Positions 1-10,340 are shown, counted from the stretch's first letter. The stretch is DNA of 64,000 nucleotides from Iocasia fonsfrigidae (GCF_017751145.1 NZ_CP046640.1:1964137-2028136), one strand, 5' to 3'. Notes: generated by a model not told the origin, from the sequence alone. Translations and numbers: made by a program.

Positions 1-1061
1 CCAGAAAAAGTAAAAATAAATATAGTTAGAATAGCAGCCAGTATACCTTGTAATATCCTTGAAAAAAAATAGGGTTTAAGGCTAATATCAGTACCATTAA
101 CCATAGTAGCTACCTGGGCATGGACAGATAGACCACTCCAGGCTATAATGGCATTGGCTATGATTAGTTGATGAATCAAAGGTGCTTGAGCCTGGCTAGC
201 CAGATTAGAACCATTGGTAATCTCAAAAAAACCGCTTATTAATGGTAATATCATGGCTTCGGTTAATCCTAAAGGCCGTAGTAAGATGATTATCAGTCCC
301 CCAATAGCATCAAGAAAACTGGTAACAATGAAGATTCTGGTTACAACTGAAAAAAGGATAATAAAACCGCCCACCAGAAACAGGGTGTTGATCGATTCTT
401 TTATCGAATCACCCAGTAATTCACCAAATGTACGCCCATCATTTTTTTTAGCGGCTATTAATTCAGTAACTGCATAAGAAAAGATATTTTTCCTTCTACT
501 TCTGTGGTTATTTTTATATCTTGTATTTTGTATTTTACCTTCTGTTCCTTTATAGAATCGTAATAGGATGCCGATAATAATACTGGAGATATAATGAGCT
601 GCAGCGATTATTATGCCTAACTCTGCCTTGTGAAACATACCAACTGCAACAGCCCCAATCATAAAGAGGGGATCTGCAGTGTTGGTAAAACTTACCAGTC
701 TTTCGCCCTCAGTTTTAGTACAGAGATTTTTTCTTCTAAGGTTACCGGTTATTTTTGCTCCTATCGGATAACCGGAGGCCAACCCCATGGCCATGGCAAA
801 AGCCCCTACACCCGGGACCTTAAAAAGCGGCTGCATAAGGGGTTCAAGTAATGCCCCCATAAAATGTACTACTCCAAGCCCCATTAATATTTCTGCTATT
901 ATAAAAAAAGGTAGCAGTGAGGGAAAGACTACATCCCACCAGACTTTTAGTCCCTCTAAAGCTGCATTGAAAGCATCTTCAGAAAATACAATAATAAAAA
1001 CAGTAATCAGGATAGCAATTAATGCTGATATAATTATCCTTTCATTTTGTTTATCTCTCAT
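1..1061 (-). CDS. ylbJ: Sporulation integral membrane protein YlbJ (partial at window edge)
   Basis: A minus-strand frame opens with ATG at 1061 behind a GGGGG ribosome site and runs 353 codons without a stop to the left edge, so only the extreme C terminus is missing (the family is about 400 residues). Seen: a chain of membrane segments with the family motifs LLPFFIIAEILMG, GAFAMAMGLASGYPIG and FTNTADPLFM, and a second half-repeat with GGFIILFSV. These are the nucleoside-recognition (Gate) repeats of YlbJ. Known: in Bacillus YlbJ is a sporulation-specific membrane protein needed for normal spore formation; its exact transport role is not settled. It is divergent from the protease gene that follows. 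The plus-strand open frames here are shadows. Confidence 0.93.
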   Translation of the reverse strand, partial: MRDKQNERIIISALIAILITVFIIVFSEDAFNAALEGLKVWWDVVFPSLLPFFIIAEILMGLGVVHFMGALLEPLMQPLFKVPGVGAFAMAMGLASGYPIGAKITGNLRRKNLCTKTEGERLVSFTNTADPLFMIGAVAVGMFHKAELGIIIAAAHYISSIIIGILLRFYKGTEGKIQNTRYKNNHRSRRKNIFSYAVTELIAAKKNDGRTFGELLGDSIKESINTLFLVGGFIILFSVVTRIFIVTSFLDAIGGLIIILLRPLGLTEAMILPLISGFFEITNGSNLASQAQAPLIHQLIIANAIIAWSGLSVHAQVATMVNGTDISLKPYFFSRILQGILAAILTIFIFTFS

Positions 1062-1356
1062 TAAGATTAACCCCCTATATAAATTTGCTATAGTTAATAA
1101 TTATTTTTCAGCAAAGAGGATTATAACTAATAGAGATAATTAATTTGAATTTATACAGGAATTATTTTAATCCTAAAATTAATAAGAAAATTAACATATG
1201 TATAGGTATTTAAAAATGCCAGTAAAGCTTTTATCCAGATAATTAACAATAATTTATGAATTTATAGAGTATTAATATAAATAGAACAATAGATTTTAAA
1301 GAAAAATTATGGAAGTCTGTTTTACAGTAGATTTATTCATAAAAAATAAAAAGATG

Positions 1357-1385
1357 TTTACTTTCCAGTTAAAAAGGATTATAAT
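1357..1385 (+). promoter_or_regulatory. Sigma-A promoter of the aspartyl protease gene
   Basis: TTTACT (1357-1362), 17-bp spacer, TATAAT (1380-1385). It lies in the 415-bp non-coding stretch between divergent ylbJ and the protease gene. Apart from this promoter and the dyad just downstream I see nothing else in that gap. Confidence 0.6.
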
Positions 1386-1415
1386 AGAAAATATCTAATA
1401 ATAATAGGGATGCGT

Positions 1416-1440
1416 TTATTTACAATAATATTGTAAATAA
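1416..1440. promoter_or_regulatory. Perfect 11-3-11 palindrome, candidate operator
   Basis: TTATTTACAAT, then AAT, then its exact reverse complement ATTGTAAATAA. It sits about 25-50 bases downstream of the likely transcription start and 36 bases before the protease start codon. It could be a repressor operator or a 5' UTR hairpin; no regulator is assigned. Confidence 0.5.
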
Positions 1441-1476
1441 TAACATTTAAAAAATTAGTTACGAGGGGGAATTATA

Positions 1477-2706
1477 ATGTTGAGTAAGATAAGTATAATT
1501 ATATTATCATTGTTTTTACTATTTACTTTTTCTGTTCTGGCAGAAACGCCAGATATTATGCAAATTTTGACTGGAGGGCAAATAATAGATCAGAATGCTG
1601 AAAGTACTGTTCCTTTTGAAGCTATTGAAGCTATTAATGATATTGTAGTTAATGTAAAATTAAACTCTAATGATGAAGAATTTCGTTTTATTTTTGATAC
1701 TGGTGCTGGAGTAACAACGATAAACAAAAGCCTTGCTGACAAACTTGGTTTGGACAAGATAGCTGAGGTATCTGCTGGAGATGGTTTTCAATCACAAAAT
1801 ATATCTCTGGTGAGCTTAGATAGTATTGTTCTGGGAAACACAGGGGTAAAAGATTGTGGAGCAGCCATCTTTGATCTGGATAATGTATTTGATTCAATAG
1901 ATGGAATTCTTGGGAGTAATTTTTTGAAGAATTTTATTGTGAAAATTGATTACCAGTCTAAATTAATTTCCCTTTACACAAAATCAGATCTAATTAAGAC
2001 TTCAAATTATGATTATCATTTAAGACTAGATAAAGATCAGACAGGTTTGATTTCAACCCCATTAACTTTTGAAGGGCTTGAAAAACCTATTTTCTGTGGG
2101 ATAGATACTGGTGATTCTAAAGATATATATTTAAATATTCCGACAGGTTACCTTTCTCAATTTAAGCAAAATTTAAGTTCTCCATTGATTGAATCAGAAG
2201 GCGTTACACATGGTGGATTATTTGGTGAATCTAAAAGCCTGATTGGACGTCTTAAACATGTCCAGTTTGGTAATTTACAGCTTTCTAATCTACTAGTAGA
2301 CTTTGATGACAGTGATCTTTCTTTTGGAACGATTGGCAATAGTTTTCTATCTAATTTTAAGGTGATTATTGATTATCCCAAAAATTATATGTATCTTAAA
2401 AACGTTAAGGGGAAAAAGCTGAAGACTAATATCTATGATTTTGGGTTTTCATTACAGAAAGTTGAAGATAGTAGCTTGCAAATAGTCAGTCTGTGGCCAG
2501 GGTCTTCTGCTAAAAAAAGTGGCTTAAATATTGGGGATAAAATTATCAAAGTTACTACCAGGGATGGTAAGAGAGTTCCTTTAGATAAGAGTGAGATTAA
2601 AAAACATGATTTGTTATACTTACTTGTAAAACAGGGAACTAAGGAGAAAAAAATAATTATTAAAAAACAATTTTTATTACCTAAGCTAATTATTTCATCC
2701 CAATGA
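1477..2706 (+). CDS. Secreted retropepsin-like aspartyl protease with PDZ domain
   Basis: 409 residues, ATG start after GAGGGGG. An N-terminal signal peptide (residues 1-22, ending SVLA-E) sends it out of the cytoplasm. Two aspartyl-protease half-repeats follow, each with the catalytic signature: DTGAG at D74 and DTGDS at D210. The second departs from the usual DTG-A/S-x pattern but keeps the aspartate. The C-terminal ~80 residues (about 325-400, with SLWPGSSAKKSGLNIGDKI) form a PDZ-like domain. Family knowledge: clan AA retropepsin-like proteins with a C-terminal PDZ occur widely in bacteria, mostly uncharacterised; the PDZ would bind exposed C termini. In this diderm setting it is probably periplasmic. 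It appears to be a single-gene unit with its own promoter. Confidence 0.8.
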   Translation: MLSKISIIILSLFLLFTFSVLAETPDIMQILTGGQIIDQNAESTVPFEAIEAINDIVVNVKLNSNDEEFRFIFDTGAGVTTINKSLADKLGLDKIAEVSAGDGFQSQNISLVSLDSIVLGNTGVKDCGAAIFDLDNVFDSIDGILGSNFLKNFIVKIDYQSKLISLYTKSDLIKTSNYDYHLRLDKDQTGLISTPLTFEGLEKPIFCGIDTGDSKDIYLNIPTGYLSQFKQNLSSPLIESEGVTHGGLFGESKSLIGRLKHVQFGNLQLSNLLVDFDDSDLSFGTIGNSFLSNFKVIIDYPKNYMYLKNVKGKKLKTNIYDFGFSLQKVEDSSLQIVSLWPGSSAKKSGLNIGDKIIKVTTRDGKRVPLDKSEIKKHDLLYLLVKQGTKEKKIIIKKQFLLPKLIISSQ

Positions 2707-2829
2707 TTTATATTTAATAAAATTTATGATAGAATCATCTAGAAGGTTTTTTAAATCTAATTATGATAATAACATATATAACATTTATTATACATAAAAT
2801 GTTCATATTTAAACTATATTGCAAGGAAG

Positions 2830-3744
2830 ATGATTACTATTAAAAAAAATAATTTAGCATATTATTATTTAACTATAACAGTTAGTGCCTGGGGGAGTCT
2901 ATATGTAGCCAGTAAATATGTGCTTGATAAGATACCTGTTTTTACAGTCTTGTTTCTGCGTTATTTTATTGCAGGGATTGTTCTGTTTTTTTTCTTTAGG
3001 AAAAACGGCTCAGAAAAAATAGCAAGAAAGGATTATAAATATGTTTTTTCCATTGGCTTCATAGGTTATTTCCTGGCAATAGGGGCACAACTTGCAGGGA
3101 CAAAACTTTCCAATGCCTCATTTGCTTCACTAATTAACTCAATGAATCCGGTTTTTATCATATTGTTTGCTGCCCTGATACTTAATGAAAAATTAACTAT
3201 CAATAAGGTGATTTCTGTGATGGCAGCTATTTTAGGTACATATATTATTACAGGTGGAGGAAATGCTACAGGGCAAATATTAGGTATTCTTTTATCCTTT
3301 GTTTCTGTTATAAGCTGGTCACTTATGACAGTGATAGTAAGAAAAGTGACTCAAAAATATGATTCTTTTACTATTACTACCTATGGTATAATTATAGCTA
3401 TGTTTTGTACACTACCTGTTTCAATTTATGAACTCCATGTAACAGCTGATTTTGATTTTGTTCTGGAGTGGAAAGTTATTTTCTCTCTTATATATATAGG
3501 TGTTGTCTGTACAGCCATGGCACATATGTTGTGGAATAAAAGTATATCAATGATAGAAGCGGGAAGGTGTTCACTCTTTTATCCCATACAGGCAATGGTA
3601 TCAGTTCTATTGGGATGGATTATACTGGGCGAAAATATTGATATCAAATTTATTTTTGGTGCTGTTTTTATAGTTGCTGGTGTTTTGTTTAGTATTCTTG
3701 GTAAAAAGAAAGAGATATTATATACTGAGTCTTTAAATTCCTGA
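2830..3744 (+). CDS. EamA/DMT-superfamily metabolite exporter
   Basis: 304 residues with about ten hydrophobic segments in two EamA repeats (first ~10-140, second ~150-295). Typical family features are visible: SAWGSLYVASKYVL near the N terminus, ASFASLINSMNPVF in the fourth segment, and the equivalent CSLFYPIQAMVSVLLGW in the second repeat. Members export small metabolites (amino acids, drugs, nucleosides); the substrate cannot be told from sequence. The ATG is preceded by AAGGAAG at short spacing. It is a monocistronic gene ending before a terminator at 3782. Confidence 0.85.
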   Translation: MITIKKNNLAYYYLTITVSAWGSLYVASKYVLDKIPVFTVLFLRYFIAGIVLFFFFRKNGSEKIARKDYKYVFSIGFIGYFLAIGAQLAGTKLSNASFASLINSMNPVFIILFAALILNEKLTINKVISVMAAILGTYIITGGGNATGQILGILLSFVSVISWSLMTVIVRKVTQKYDSFTITTYGIIIAMFCTLPVSIYELHVTADFDFVLEWKVIFSLIYIGVVCTAMAHMLWNKSISMIEAGRCSLFYPIQAMVSVLLGWIILGENIDIKFIFGAVFIVAGVLFSILGKKKEILYTESLNS

Positions 3745-3781
3745 AAATTGTTTTTTGAAAAGTAAATATCTTATATTTTAT

Positions 3782-3815
3782 AACAATCTCTGTTGAACAA
3801 AGAGATTGTTTTTTT
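3782..3815 (+). terminator. Rho-independent terminator after the DMT gene
   Basis: Perfect 10-bp stem AACAATCTCT / AGAGATTGTT with a 9-base loop, followed directly by a T-run. It separates the exporter from adhE. Confidence 0.85.
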
Positions 3816-3876
3816 ATATAAAAATTATAATAAATTTTCTTATAGATACAAAAACTAAGCTGAAAGGGGGTTCTAT

Positions 3877-6552
3877 ATGAGTAAGGAATATAACTACGAA
3901 TTTGCGATACTGGAAGAAAAATTAACACAAGAGGAGAGATCTGACAAGAGGAAGATAGCTGGTAGAGAAAATGATGCTGCATTACAGGTAGAGGAGTTAA
4001 TAAAAAAGGGAAAAAATGCCTTAATGAAAATGGTTAGACTTGATCAGGACCAGATTGATTATATAGTCAAAGAGATGGCTATGGCGGGTCTAGCCAATCA
4101 TATGAAACTGGCTAAACTTGCTGTAAATGAGACAGGTAAGGGTGTTTATGAGGATAAAATAGTGAAAAACCTATTTGCTACAGAATATATATATCATAGT
4201 ATTAAGTATATAAAAACTGTTGGTGTTATTGATGAAAATCAAGAAGAGGATTATTATGAGATCGCAGAACCGGTAGGTGTTGTTGCTGGTATAACACCTG
4301 TTACTAACCCTACCTCTACTACATTATTTAAATGTCTGATTGCTATTAAAGCACGAAATCCAATTATATTTGCTTTTCATCCTGGTTCACAGCAATGTAG
4401 TGTTGAATCAGCCCAGGTAATGAGGGAGGCAGCTGTTAGAGCTGGGGCACCGATAGATTGTATCCAGTGGATTGAAAAACCTTCTATAGAGGCGACCCAG
4501 TTTTTAATGAAAAATGATGGTATATCTTTAATATTGGCAACAGGTGGTTCATCTATGGTAAAGGCTGCCTATAGTGCGGGAAAACCTGCTCTAGGGGTAG
4601 GTCCTGGTAATGTCCCCTGTTATATTGAAAAAACAGCTGATATAAAACGTGCTGTTACTGATTTGATTTTATCTAAAACCTTTGATAATGGAATGATCTG
4701 TGCTTCAGAACAAGCTGTTATTATAGATGATGAAGTATATGAAGATGTGACGGCATATATGCAAAAACTCGGCTGTTATTTTGTTAATGAAAATGAACTA
4801 ACGAGATTAGAGGATATTGCTATTAATAAGGAAAAAGAAGCAATGAATCCACAAATAGTTGGGCAATCTGCCTATAATATAGCCAGCATGGCAGGTATAG
4901 ATGTTCCTCAAGATACAAAAATTCTTGTAGCAGAACTGGCTGGGGTTGGCCCTGATTACCCCTTATCCCGGGAAAAACTAAGCCCGATACTGGCCTGTTT
5001 TCGGGTCAGTGGTTATAAAGAAGGGATAGAACGGTCCATAGAGATGGTTAATTTTGGTGGTTCAGGTCATTCAGCAGTTATTCATTCTAGTGATGAAATG
5101 GTAATTGAAGAGTTTGCTGAAAGGGTTAACACTGGCCGTTTGATAACAAACCAGCCATCCAGCCATGGTGCTATTGGTGATCTCTATAATACAACAATGC
5201 CGTCCCTTACTTTGGGCTGTGGTTCCTTTGGAAGAAATAGTACTACAGCAAATATTACTGTAGTAAACCTGATTAATAAAAAAAGGGTAGCGAAAAGAAG
5301 GTATAATATGCAGTGGATTAAAATACCAGAGAAAATCTATTTTCAACCTGGTTCAGTGCAGTATCTGGCTAAAATGCCTGATATTTCACGGGCCTTTATT
5401 GTAACAGATAAGACCATGACAGAATTTGGTTATGTAAATAAAGCCCTTTATCACCTCCGCAAGAGAGATGGTAGGAATTATGTCCATTCTGAAATTTTTG
5501 ATGAGGTTGAACCTGACCCTACTGTACAGACAGTTGAAATGGGTGTGGAAGCTATTAATACTTTTAAGCCTGATGTAATTATTGCCCTGGGTGGTGGTTC
5601 AGTAATAGATGCTGCTAAGGCTATGTGGCTGTTTTATGAACACCCGGAAACCGATTTTGCTGATTTGCGGATGAAATTTATGGATATCCGCAAAAGGGTT
5701 TTTAAGTATCCAGAATTAGGCAAAAGAGCAAAATTAGTTGCCATACCGACTACATCTGGAACTGGTTCAGAGGTGACTTCTTTTACAGTAATTACAGACC
5801 CAACCAACGAAACAAAATATCCACTAGCAGATTATGAATTGACCCCTGATGTTGCCATCATTGACCCTGATTTTGTTCAGACCTTACCTGCCAGTGTAAC
5901 CGCAGATACAGGGCTTGATGTCTTAACACATGCTATTGAGGCATATGTATCGGTGATGGCCTCTGATTATACTGATGGTCTGGCCATGAAAGCTATCCAA
6001 CTGTGTTTTGATTATTTACCGCAGGCATATAGAAATGGTGAAAACCAGGAAGCACGGGAAAAGATGCATAATGCCTCCTGTATTGCAGGGATGGCTTTTA
6101 CCAATGCCTTTCTGGGAATAAATCATAGTTTAGCCCATAAACTCGGTGGTGAATTCCATATTCCCCACGGCAGGGCAAATGCCATTCTATTACCCCATGT
6201 AATCAGTTATAATGCCTCTAGACCTACCAAGTTTAATTCTTTTCCAAAATACGAGTATTATATTGCTGATGAGAAATACTCAGAGATAGTAAAATACCTG
6301 GGTTTACCCTGTAGTAATACCCATCAAAATATTGGGTGTTTAATCCATAATATAATTGAACTATGTAAGGAACTTGATATGCCACTTTCAATTAGAGAAT
6401 GTGGTATAGCAGAAGATGAATTTATGGGGGTTGTTGATGAATTAGCAGATAAAGCCTTTGAAGACCAGTGTACAACTGCTAATCCAAGAATGCCTCTGGT
6501 AGAAGAATTGAAAGAGATCTATATCAGAGCATACCATGGGTATCAGGGATGA
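3877..6552 (+). CDS. adhE: Bifunctional acetaldehyde-CoA/alcohol dehydrogenase AdhE
   Basis: 891 residues, the same length as Escherichia coli AdhE. The N-terminal aldehyde dehydrogenase half (about 1-450) has the catalytic cysteine C275 in MICASEQAV and the nucleotide-binding ALGVGPGN region. The C-terminal half (about 480-891) is an iron-dependent alcohol dehydrogenase with GGGSVIDAAKAMW and the metal ligands in GLDVLTHAIEAY and HSLAHKLGGEFHIPHG. It reduces acetyl-CoA to ethanol in two NADH-dependent steps and normally assembles into long spirosomes. With Pta and AckA in this window it gives the fermentative ethanol/acetate branch. Start: ATG after GAAAGGGGG. Monocistronic, bounded by terminators on both sides. 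Confidence 0.97.
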   Translation: MSKEYNYEFAILEEKLTQEERSDKRKIAGRENDAALQVEELIKKGKNALMKMVRLDQDQIDYIVKEMAMAGLANHMKLAKLAVNETGKGVYEDKIVKNLFATEYIYHSIKYIKTVGVIDENQEEDYYEIAEPVGVVAGITPVTNPTSTTLFKCLIAIKARNPIIFAFHPGSQQCSVESAQVMREAAVRAGAPIDCIQWIEKPSIEATQFLMKNDGISLILATGGSSMVKAAYSAGKPALGVGPGNVPCYIEKTADIKRAVTDLILSKTFDNGMICASEQAVIIDDEVYEDVTAYMQKLGCYFVNENELTRLEDIAINKEKEAMNPQIVGQSAYNIASMAGIDVPQDTKILVAELAGVGPDYPLSREKLSPILACFRVSGYKEGIERSIEMVNFGGSGHSAVIHSSDEMVIEEFAERVNTGRLITNQPSSHGAIGDLYNTTMPSLTLGCGSFGRNSTTANITVVNLINKKRVAKRRYNMQWIKIPEKIYFQPGSVQYLAKMPDISRAFIVTDKTMTEFGYVNKALYHLRKRDGRNYVHSEIFDEVEPDPTVQTVEMGVEAINTFKPDVIIALGGGSVIDAAKAMWLFYEHPETDFADLRMKFMDIRKRVFKYPELGKRAKLVAIPTTSGTGSEVTSFTVITDPTNETKYPLADYELTPDVAIIDPDFVQTLPASVTADTGLDVLTHAIEAYVSVMASDYTDGLAMKAIQLCFDYLPQAYRNGENQEAREKMHNASCIAGMAFTNAFLGINHSLAHKLGGEFHIPHGRANAILLPHVISYNASRPTKFNSFPKYEYYIADEKYSEIVKYLGLPCSNTHQNIGCLIHNIIELCKELDMPLSIRECGIAEDEFMGVVDELADKAFEDQCTTANPRMPLVEELKEIYIRAYHGYQG

Positions 6553-6584
6553 ATGGACTATAATATTATTATAGATTTTTAAAC

Positions 6585-6615
6585 AAGGCCTTCTAAGAAA
6601 TTAGAGGGTCTTTTT
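6585..6615 (+). terminator. Terminator after adhE
   Basis: Stem AAGGCCTTCTAA / TTAGAGGGTCTT with two G-T pairs and a short loop, running into TTTTT. Confidence 0.75.
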
Positions 6616-6821
6616 GCTTATATTTATATGTTTTGTTTCTATAGCCAGGAAAAAAATAAAAGGAATTTCAAATTATTAATTGAAATATTATAAATATACA
6701 AAAATAGATTTTACTTTTGAGGAATTTTTTAATAAAATACTGTTATTAAGTGTTATAATATTATCTATTAATTATAATTACTATTATTTGATATTTCGTT
6801 TGGAATAATTGGAGGGTAATT

Positions 6822-8204
6822 ATGAAGCAAAGTAGTCTATTGATTATTGATGATGATAATGGCTTGCGGACCAGTTTAGCTGCTTTTCTAGGGAAAAATA
6901 ATTATAAGATTATTACTGCTAAAAATGGCGAAGAGGGTATAAAACAGGTAGAAACTCATGACTTTGATCTGGTATTACTTGATATACGTATGCCTGGTAT
7001 GGATGGAATAACTGCCCTTAAAAGAATTAAAAACCTATCTCCTTATGTTAATGTGATTGTAATAACTGGCTTTGGGAGTGTTGAAAGTGCGGTTGAGGCA
7101 ATGAAAGAAGGGGCACTCGATTATATTACTAAACCATTTAATCTCTCTGAACTTAAAGAAAAGATTGAAAAATACCTGAGAATAGAATATTTAGTTATTA
7201 AGAATAAAATGGCTCAGGAAAATGAAGAGAAGGAAGAAAAAGTAACAGGGTTTAATGATATAATAGGGAAAAGTTCTGAAATGCAGGATATATATAAATT
7301 AATAAAAAAAATAGCTCCCAGTGATGTGACTGTTTTGTTACTTGGTGAAAGTGGTGTAGGTAAAGAAATGATTGCTAAAGCCATCTATCAAAACAGTCAA
7401 AGAAAAGAAGGGCCGTTTGTAAAACTGAACTGTGCAGCAATACCAGAACATTTACTGGAATCTGAACTTTTTGGCTTTGAAAAAGGGGCCTTTACTGGTG
7501 CCAGTCAACAAAAAAAAGGATTGTTTGAACTTGCTAATAATGGAACAATTTTTCTTGACGAAATTGGTGATATGAGTTTAGCAACACAATCCAAGGTTTT
7601 AAGGATATTACAGGAAGGAGAATTCCAAAGAGTTGGAGGTGTAAAAGCCCTGAAAGCTAATGTCAGGGTTATTGCTGCAACTAATATTGATATTCAACAG
7701 GCAATAGACAGAGGAGATTTTCGTGAGGATTTATATTACCGACTTAATGTTGTAAAAATTAATATACCACCACTAAGAGAAAGAAGAGAAGATATTCCAT
7801 TACTAGTAAATGAATTTATTGATTATTATAATAAAAAATATCACAAGAAAGTTCAAGGTGTGACACCAGATGCACTCCGATTACTAATGTGCTATGAGTG
7901 GCCGGGGAATGTCCGTGAATTAAAGAATGTCTGTGAACAGGTTATAGTTCTTACTGAAACTGATATAATTACAGCTGATGACCTGCCAGATGAGATTAAG
8001 GATAAAGGATTAAATTTTGATTCCAGCAATTCCCCTCAGACCCTTAAAGATATTACTAAAAATCTCACGACAGAGATTGAAAAGAAAATAATTCTTGATA
8101 CCCTGGAAGAAAACGATTGGAATCGTAATGACACTGCAGAAAAATTAGGAATAACACCCCGTACACTATATAACAAAATTAAAGACTATAGCTTAGATAA
8201 ATGA
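6822..8204 (+). CDS. NtrC-family sigma-54-dependent response regulator
   Basis: 460 residues in the classical three-domain order. Receiver domain 1-120 with phosphoacceptor D54 in LLDIRMPGMDG; AAA+ domain about 145-385 with Walker A GESGVGKE (175-182) and an intact GAFTGA loop (222-227) that contacts sigma-54; and a Fis-type helix-turn-helix at about 418-457 (DTAEKLGITPRTLYNKIK). It should bind upstream dyads and open a sigma-54 promoter when phosphorylated. It overlaps the sensor kinase gene by four bases (ATGA). A -24/-12 promoter and two tandem dyads lie just past the kinase, before the sugar operon, which is its probable target. Upstream, ATTTCAA (6665-6671) and TTGAAAT (6680-6686) form an inverted repeat that might mark autoregulation. 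Confidence 0.95.
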   Translation: MKQSSLLIIDDDNGLRTSLAAFLGKNNYKIITAKNGEEGIKQVETHDFDLVLLDIRMPGMDGITALKRIKNLSPYVNVIVITGFGSVESAVEAMKEGALDYITKPFNLSELKEKIEKYLRIEYLVIKNKMAQENEEKEEKVTGFNDIIGKSSEMQDIYKLIKKIAPSDVTVLLLGESGVGKEMIAKAIYQNSQRKEGPFVKLNCAAIPEHLLESELFGFEKGAFTGASQQKKGLFELANNGTIFLDEIGDMSLATQSKVLRILQEGEFQRVGGVKALKANVRVIAATNIDIQQAIDRGDFREDLYYRLNVVKINIPPLRERREDIPLLVNEFIDYYNKKYHKKVQGVTPDALRLLMCYEWPGNVRELKNVCEQVIVLTETDIITADDLPDEIKDKGLNFDSSNSPQTLKDITKNLTTEIEKKIILDTLEENDWNRNDTAEKLGITPRTLYNKIKDYSLDK

Positions 8205-10335
8205 AGGTGATTAGAAAAATGAAGTTAAGGAGAAAAATAATTTTAGCACTTATTATTATAACATTTATACCTATGTTTGTTTCTTCATATTATGTAATTA
8301 ATAAAGTTAAAGAACAAAATAAGCAAGAGGTTGATTTAAAAATAAATGAGACACTTCAGGGGGTAATTAATGAACTGAATCAACTTAAGGATGATTATGG
8401 AAAAAAAGTAACGGATTTTGCCCGGTCTGAGAAAATAGCACTCCCCACTTACATTCTGCATAAGTATGGAAATTATAGGTATCTTGATGCATCTAATAAG
8501 GAAGAACTAACTCAGTCTATTGTAGATAGTACTTTGCTTTTTAATCTGGCTTTGAATTTTAATGTAGCTGAGGTTAGGAAATTAGATAAAGATTTAATAG
8601 TTGCCCTGGAGAATCAGCGTCAGATAGGTGAAAATTTAATACCTGGTTCTTTACGTGGGGAGATCAGTGATATTAACAAAGTGGATTTTATCCGTCATGA
8701 AAATCGTTTTTTATTACAGGCTCAAGCAGCAATAATCTGGAAAGAACAGAAGGTTGGTATCTTATTAATTAAAAAATATATTGATGAAGACTACCTTAAT
8801 ACTTTAAAGAAGACTCAAGGGGTAAAAATAGTTATCATAAACGATCAAAAAGTCCTTGTTAGTACCCTTCATCAGTCCCTATTACCGGCTAATTTTTACC
8901 GTTTAAATGATAAATCAGATGGGGTAATCAGAAATATCGAAATACAGGGTGAATCCTATAACTTTTTTCATAAAAGTATAGAGATCGAAGGTGATGAGGC
9001 AACTATACTTGTTGGCTTATCGACCAGACCCAGTCTGGATAGAATCAATAGTATAAAATTGATATTATTACAGACCAGTTTTTATATCTTTATTATTGTC
9101 TTTTTATTAATCTTATCTATTACTAAAAAGTTTAGTTCTTCTTTTAATGAAATGCTAATAGTTACTGATAAGTTAAAAAAGGCTATTTTGAAAAAGAAAT
9201 AAATATTAATAGTAATGATGAATTAGGGGTTCTTGCTTCAAATATTAATGAACTAGCTGATATGTTAGGAAATTACAGGGAAAATCTTAATCAAAAACAG
9301 GAATTTGAGGAAAATGTCTATGATAGTATTCGAGAGGGTATGATTATTATAGACAAACAGGGTACAATTCAATTAATTAATAAAGCCATTGCAGATTTAC
9401 TAGCTATTGATTGTGAAAAGTATATAAACAAAACGATTTTTGCATTGCCGGCTTTTGATGAGCTGCGACAGGACTTCTGGGAAATAATTGAAGAGAAAGG
9501 AAGTTATATAAAAAATGATTTTTCTCTTCAAAATAATGAATCTACAATTTTATTAAATCTCAAGATATATCCATTAAAAGAAAAAGATATTAAAACCTGT
9601 GGGGCTGTTATTTTAGTAGAGGATGTTACTAAAAAAATAGAGATGGAAAAACAATTATTACTGAATGATAAATTGACCTCTATTGGCAGGTTTACTGCAG
9701 GGATTGCCCATGAAATTAATAATCCTTTAGGTACTATAGCTAATTTTGTAGAGACCATACTAATTGATGAAAAAGATGAAACAAAAAGGAATTACCTGGA
9801 GAGTATTCGTTCGGAGACAAACAGGATTTCTTCTATTGTTAAGGGTTTATTAAATTTTTCGCGACAGTCAAAAGCAGAATTTGGTATTGTTGATTTAAGA
9901 GAGGTAGTAGAATTATCTTTAAAGATCTGTCAATACCAGAAGGAATATGAACAATATGAGATTATTCGTGAGTTTAAAGAGGAACTCCCTTATGTAACTG
10001 GTAATTTCAACCAATTACAACAGGTTTTTATTAACATGATCTTAAATGCCTTTGAATCAATGGAAACTGGTGATACATTAACTATATCAATGCAGAACAG
10101 TCCTGATAGTGAGACAGTTAATGTTTCATTTATCGACACGGGAAGTGGTATTGAATCTCAGTATTTACAAAAGATATTTGATCCTTTCTTTACGACTAAA
10201 GAAGAAAGACAGGGTGTAGGATTGGGATTATCAATTAGTTATGGGATCATCAAAAACCATGGGGGAGATATTAAAGTTGAAAGCACTCTAAATAAAGGTA
10301 GTATCTTTACTGTTTCACTGCCTATATATCTGTAA
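8201..10335 (+). CDS. Membrane sensor histidine kinase, interrupted by a one-base shift
   Basis: Two consecutive open frames encode one kinase. Frame one (8201-9202) has a membrane segment near residues 8-27, a ~250-residue extracytoplasmic sensor region, a second membrane segment near 285-305 and the start of HAMP, then stops. Shifting back one base at the A-run 9175-9180 continues it in register as GYFEKEININSNDELGVLA (the rest of HAMP), a PAS domain, H-box IAHEINNPLG (His504 of the 711-residue joined product), and a catalytic domain with NMILNAFESM, DTGSGI and GVGLGLSISYG. Either the base is missing from a seven-A run (true mutation or sequencing indel) or ribosomes shift at A AAA AAG. Partner of the adjacent NtrC-type regulator. 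Confidence 0.88.
9175..9181 (+). other. A AAA AAG heptamer at the kinase frame junction
   Basis: In the zero frame the codons are xxA AAA AAG, the classical -1 slippery heptamer also used by dnaX. Slipping back one base gives AAA AAA and then GGC, exactly the frame that completes HAMP, PAS and kinase domains. The zero-frame stop TAA is at 9200-9202. I see no clear Shine-Dalgarno stimulator or strong downstream hairpin, so a simple homopolymer indel is at least as likely. Confidence 0.5.
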
Positions 10336-10340
10336 CAGTG

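Noticed and set aside
214-1143. Three plus-strand open frames in the first kilobase
   Set aside because: They oppose a continuous minus-strand frame with clear YlbJ motifs and a ribosome site; they have no recognisable protein pattern.
5071-5346. Antisense open frame inside adhE
   Set aside because: Lies wholly opposite a highly conserved coding region, with no ribosome site; a shadow.
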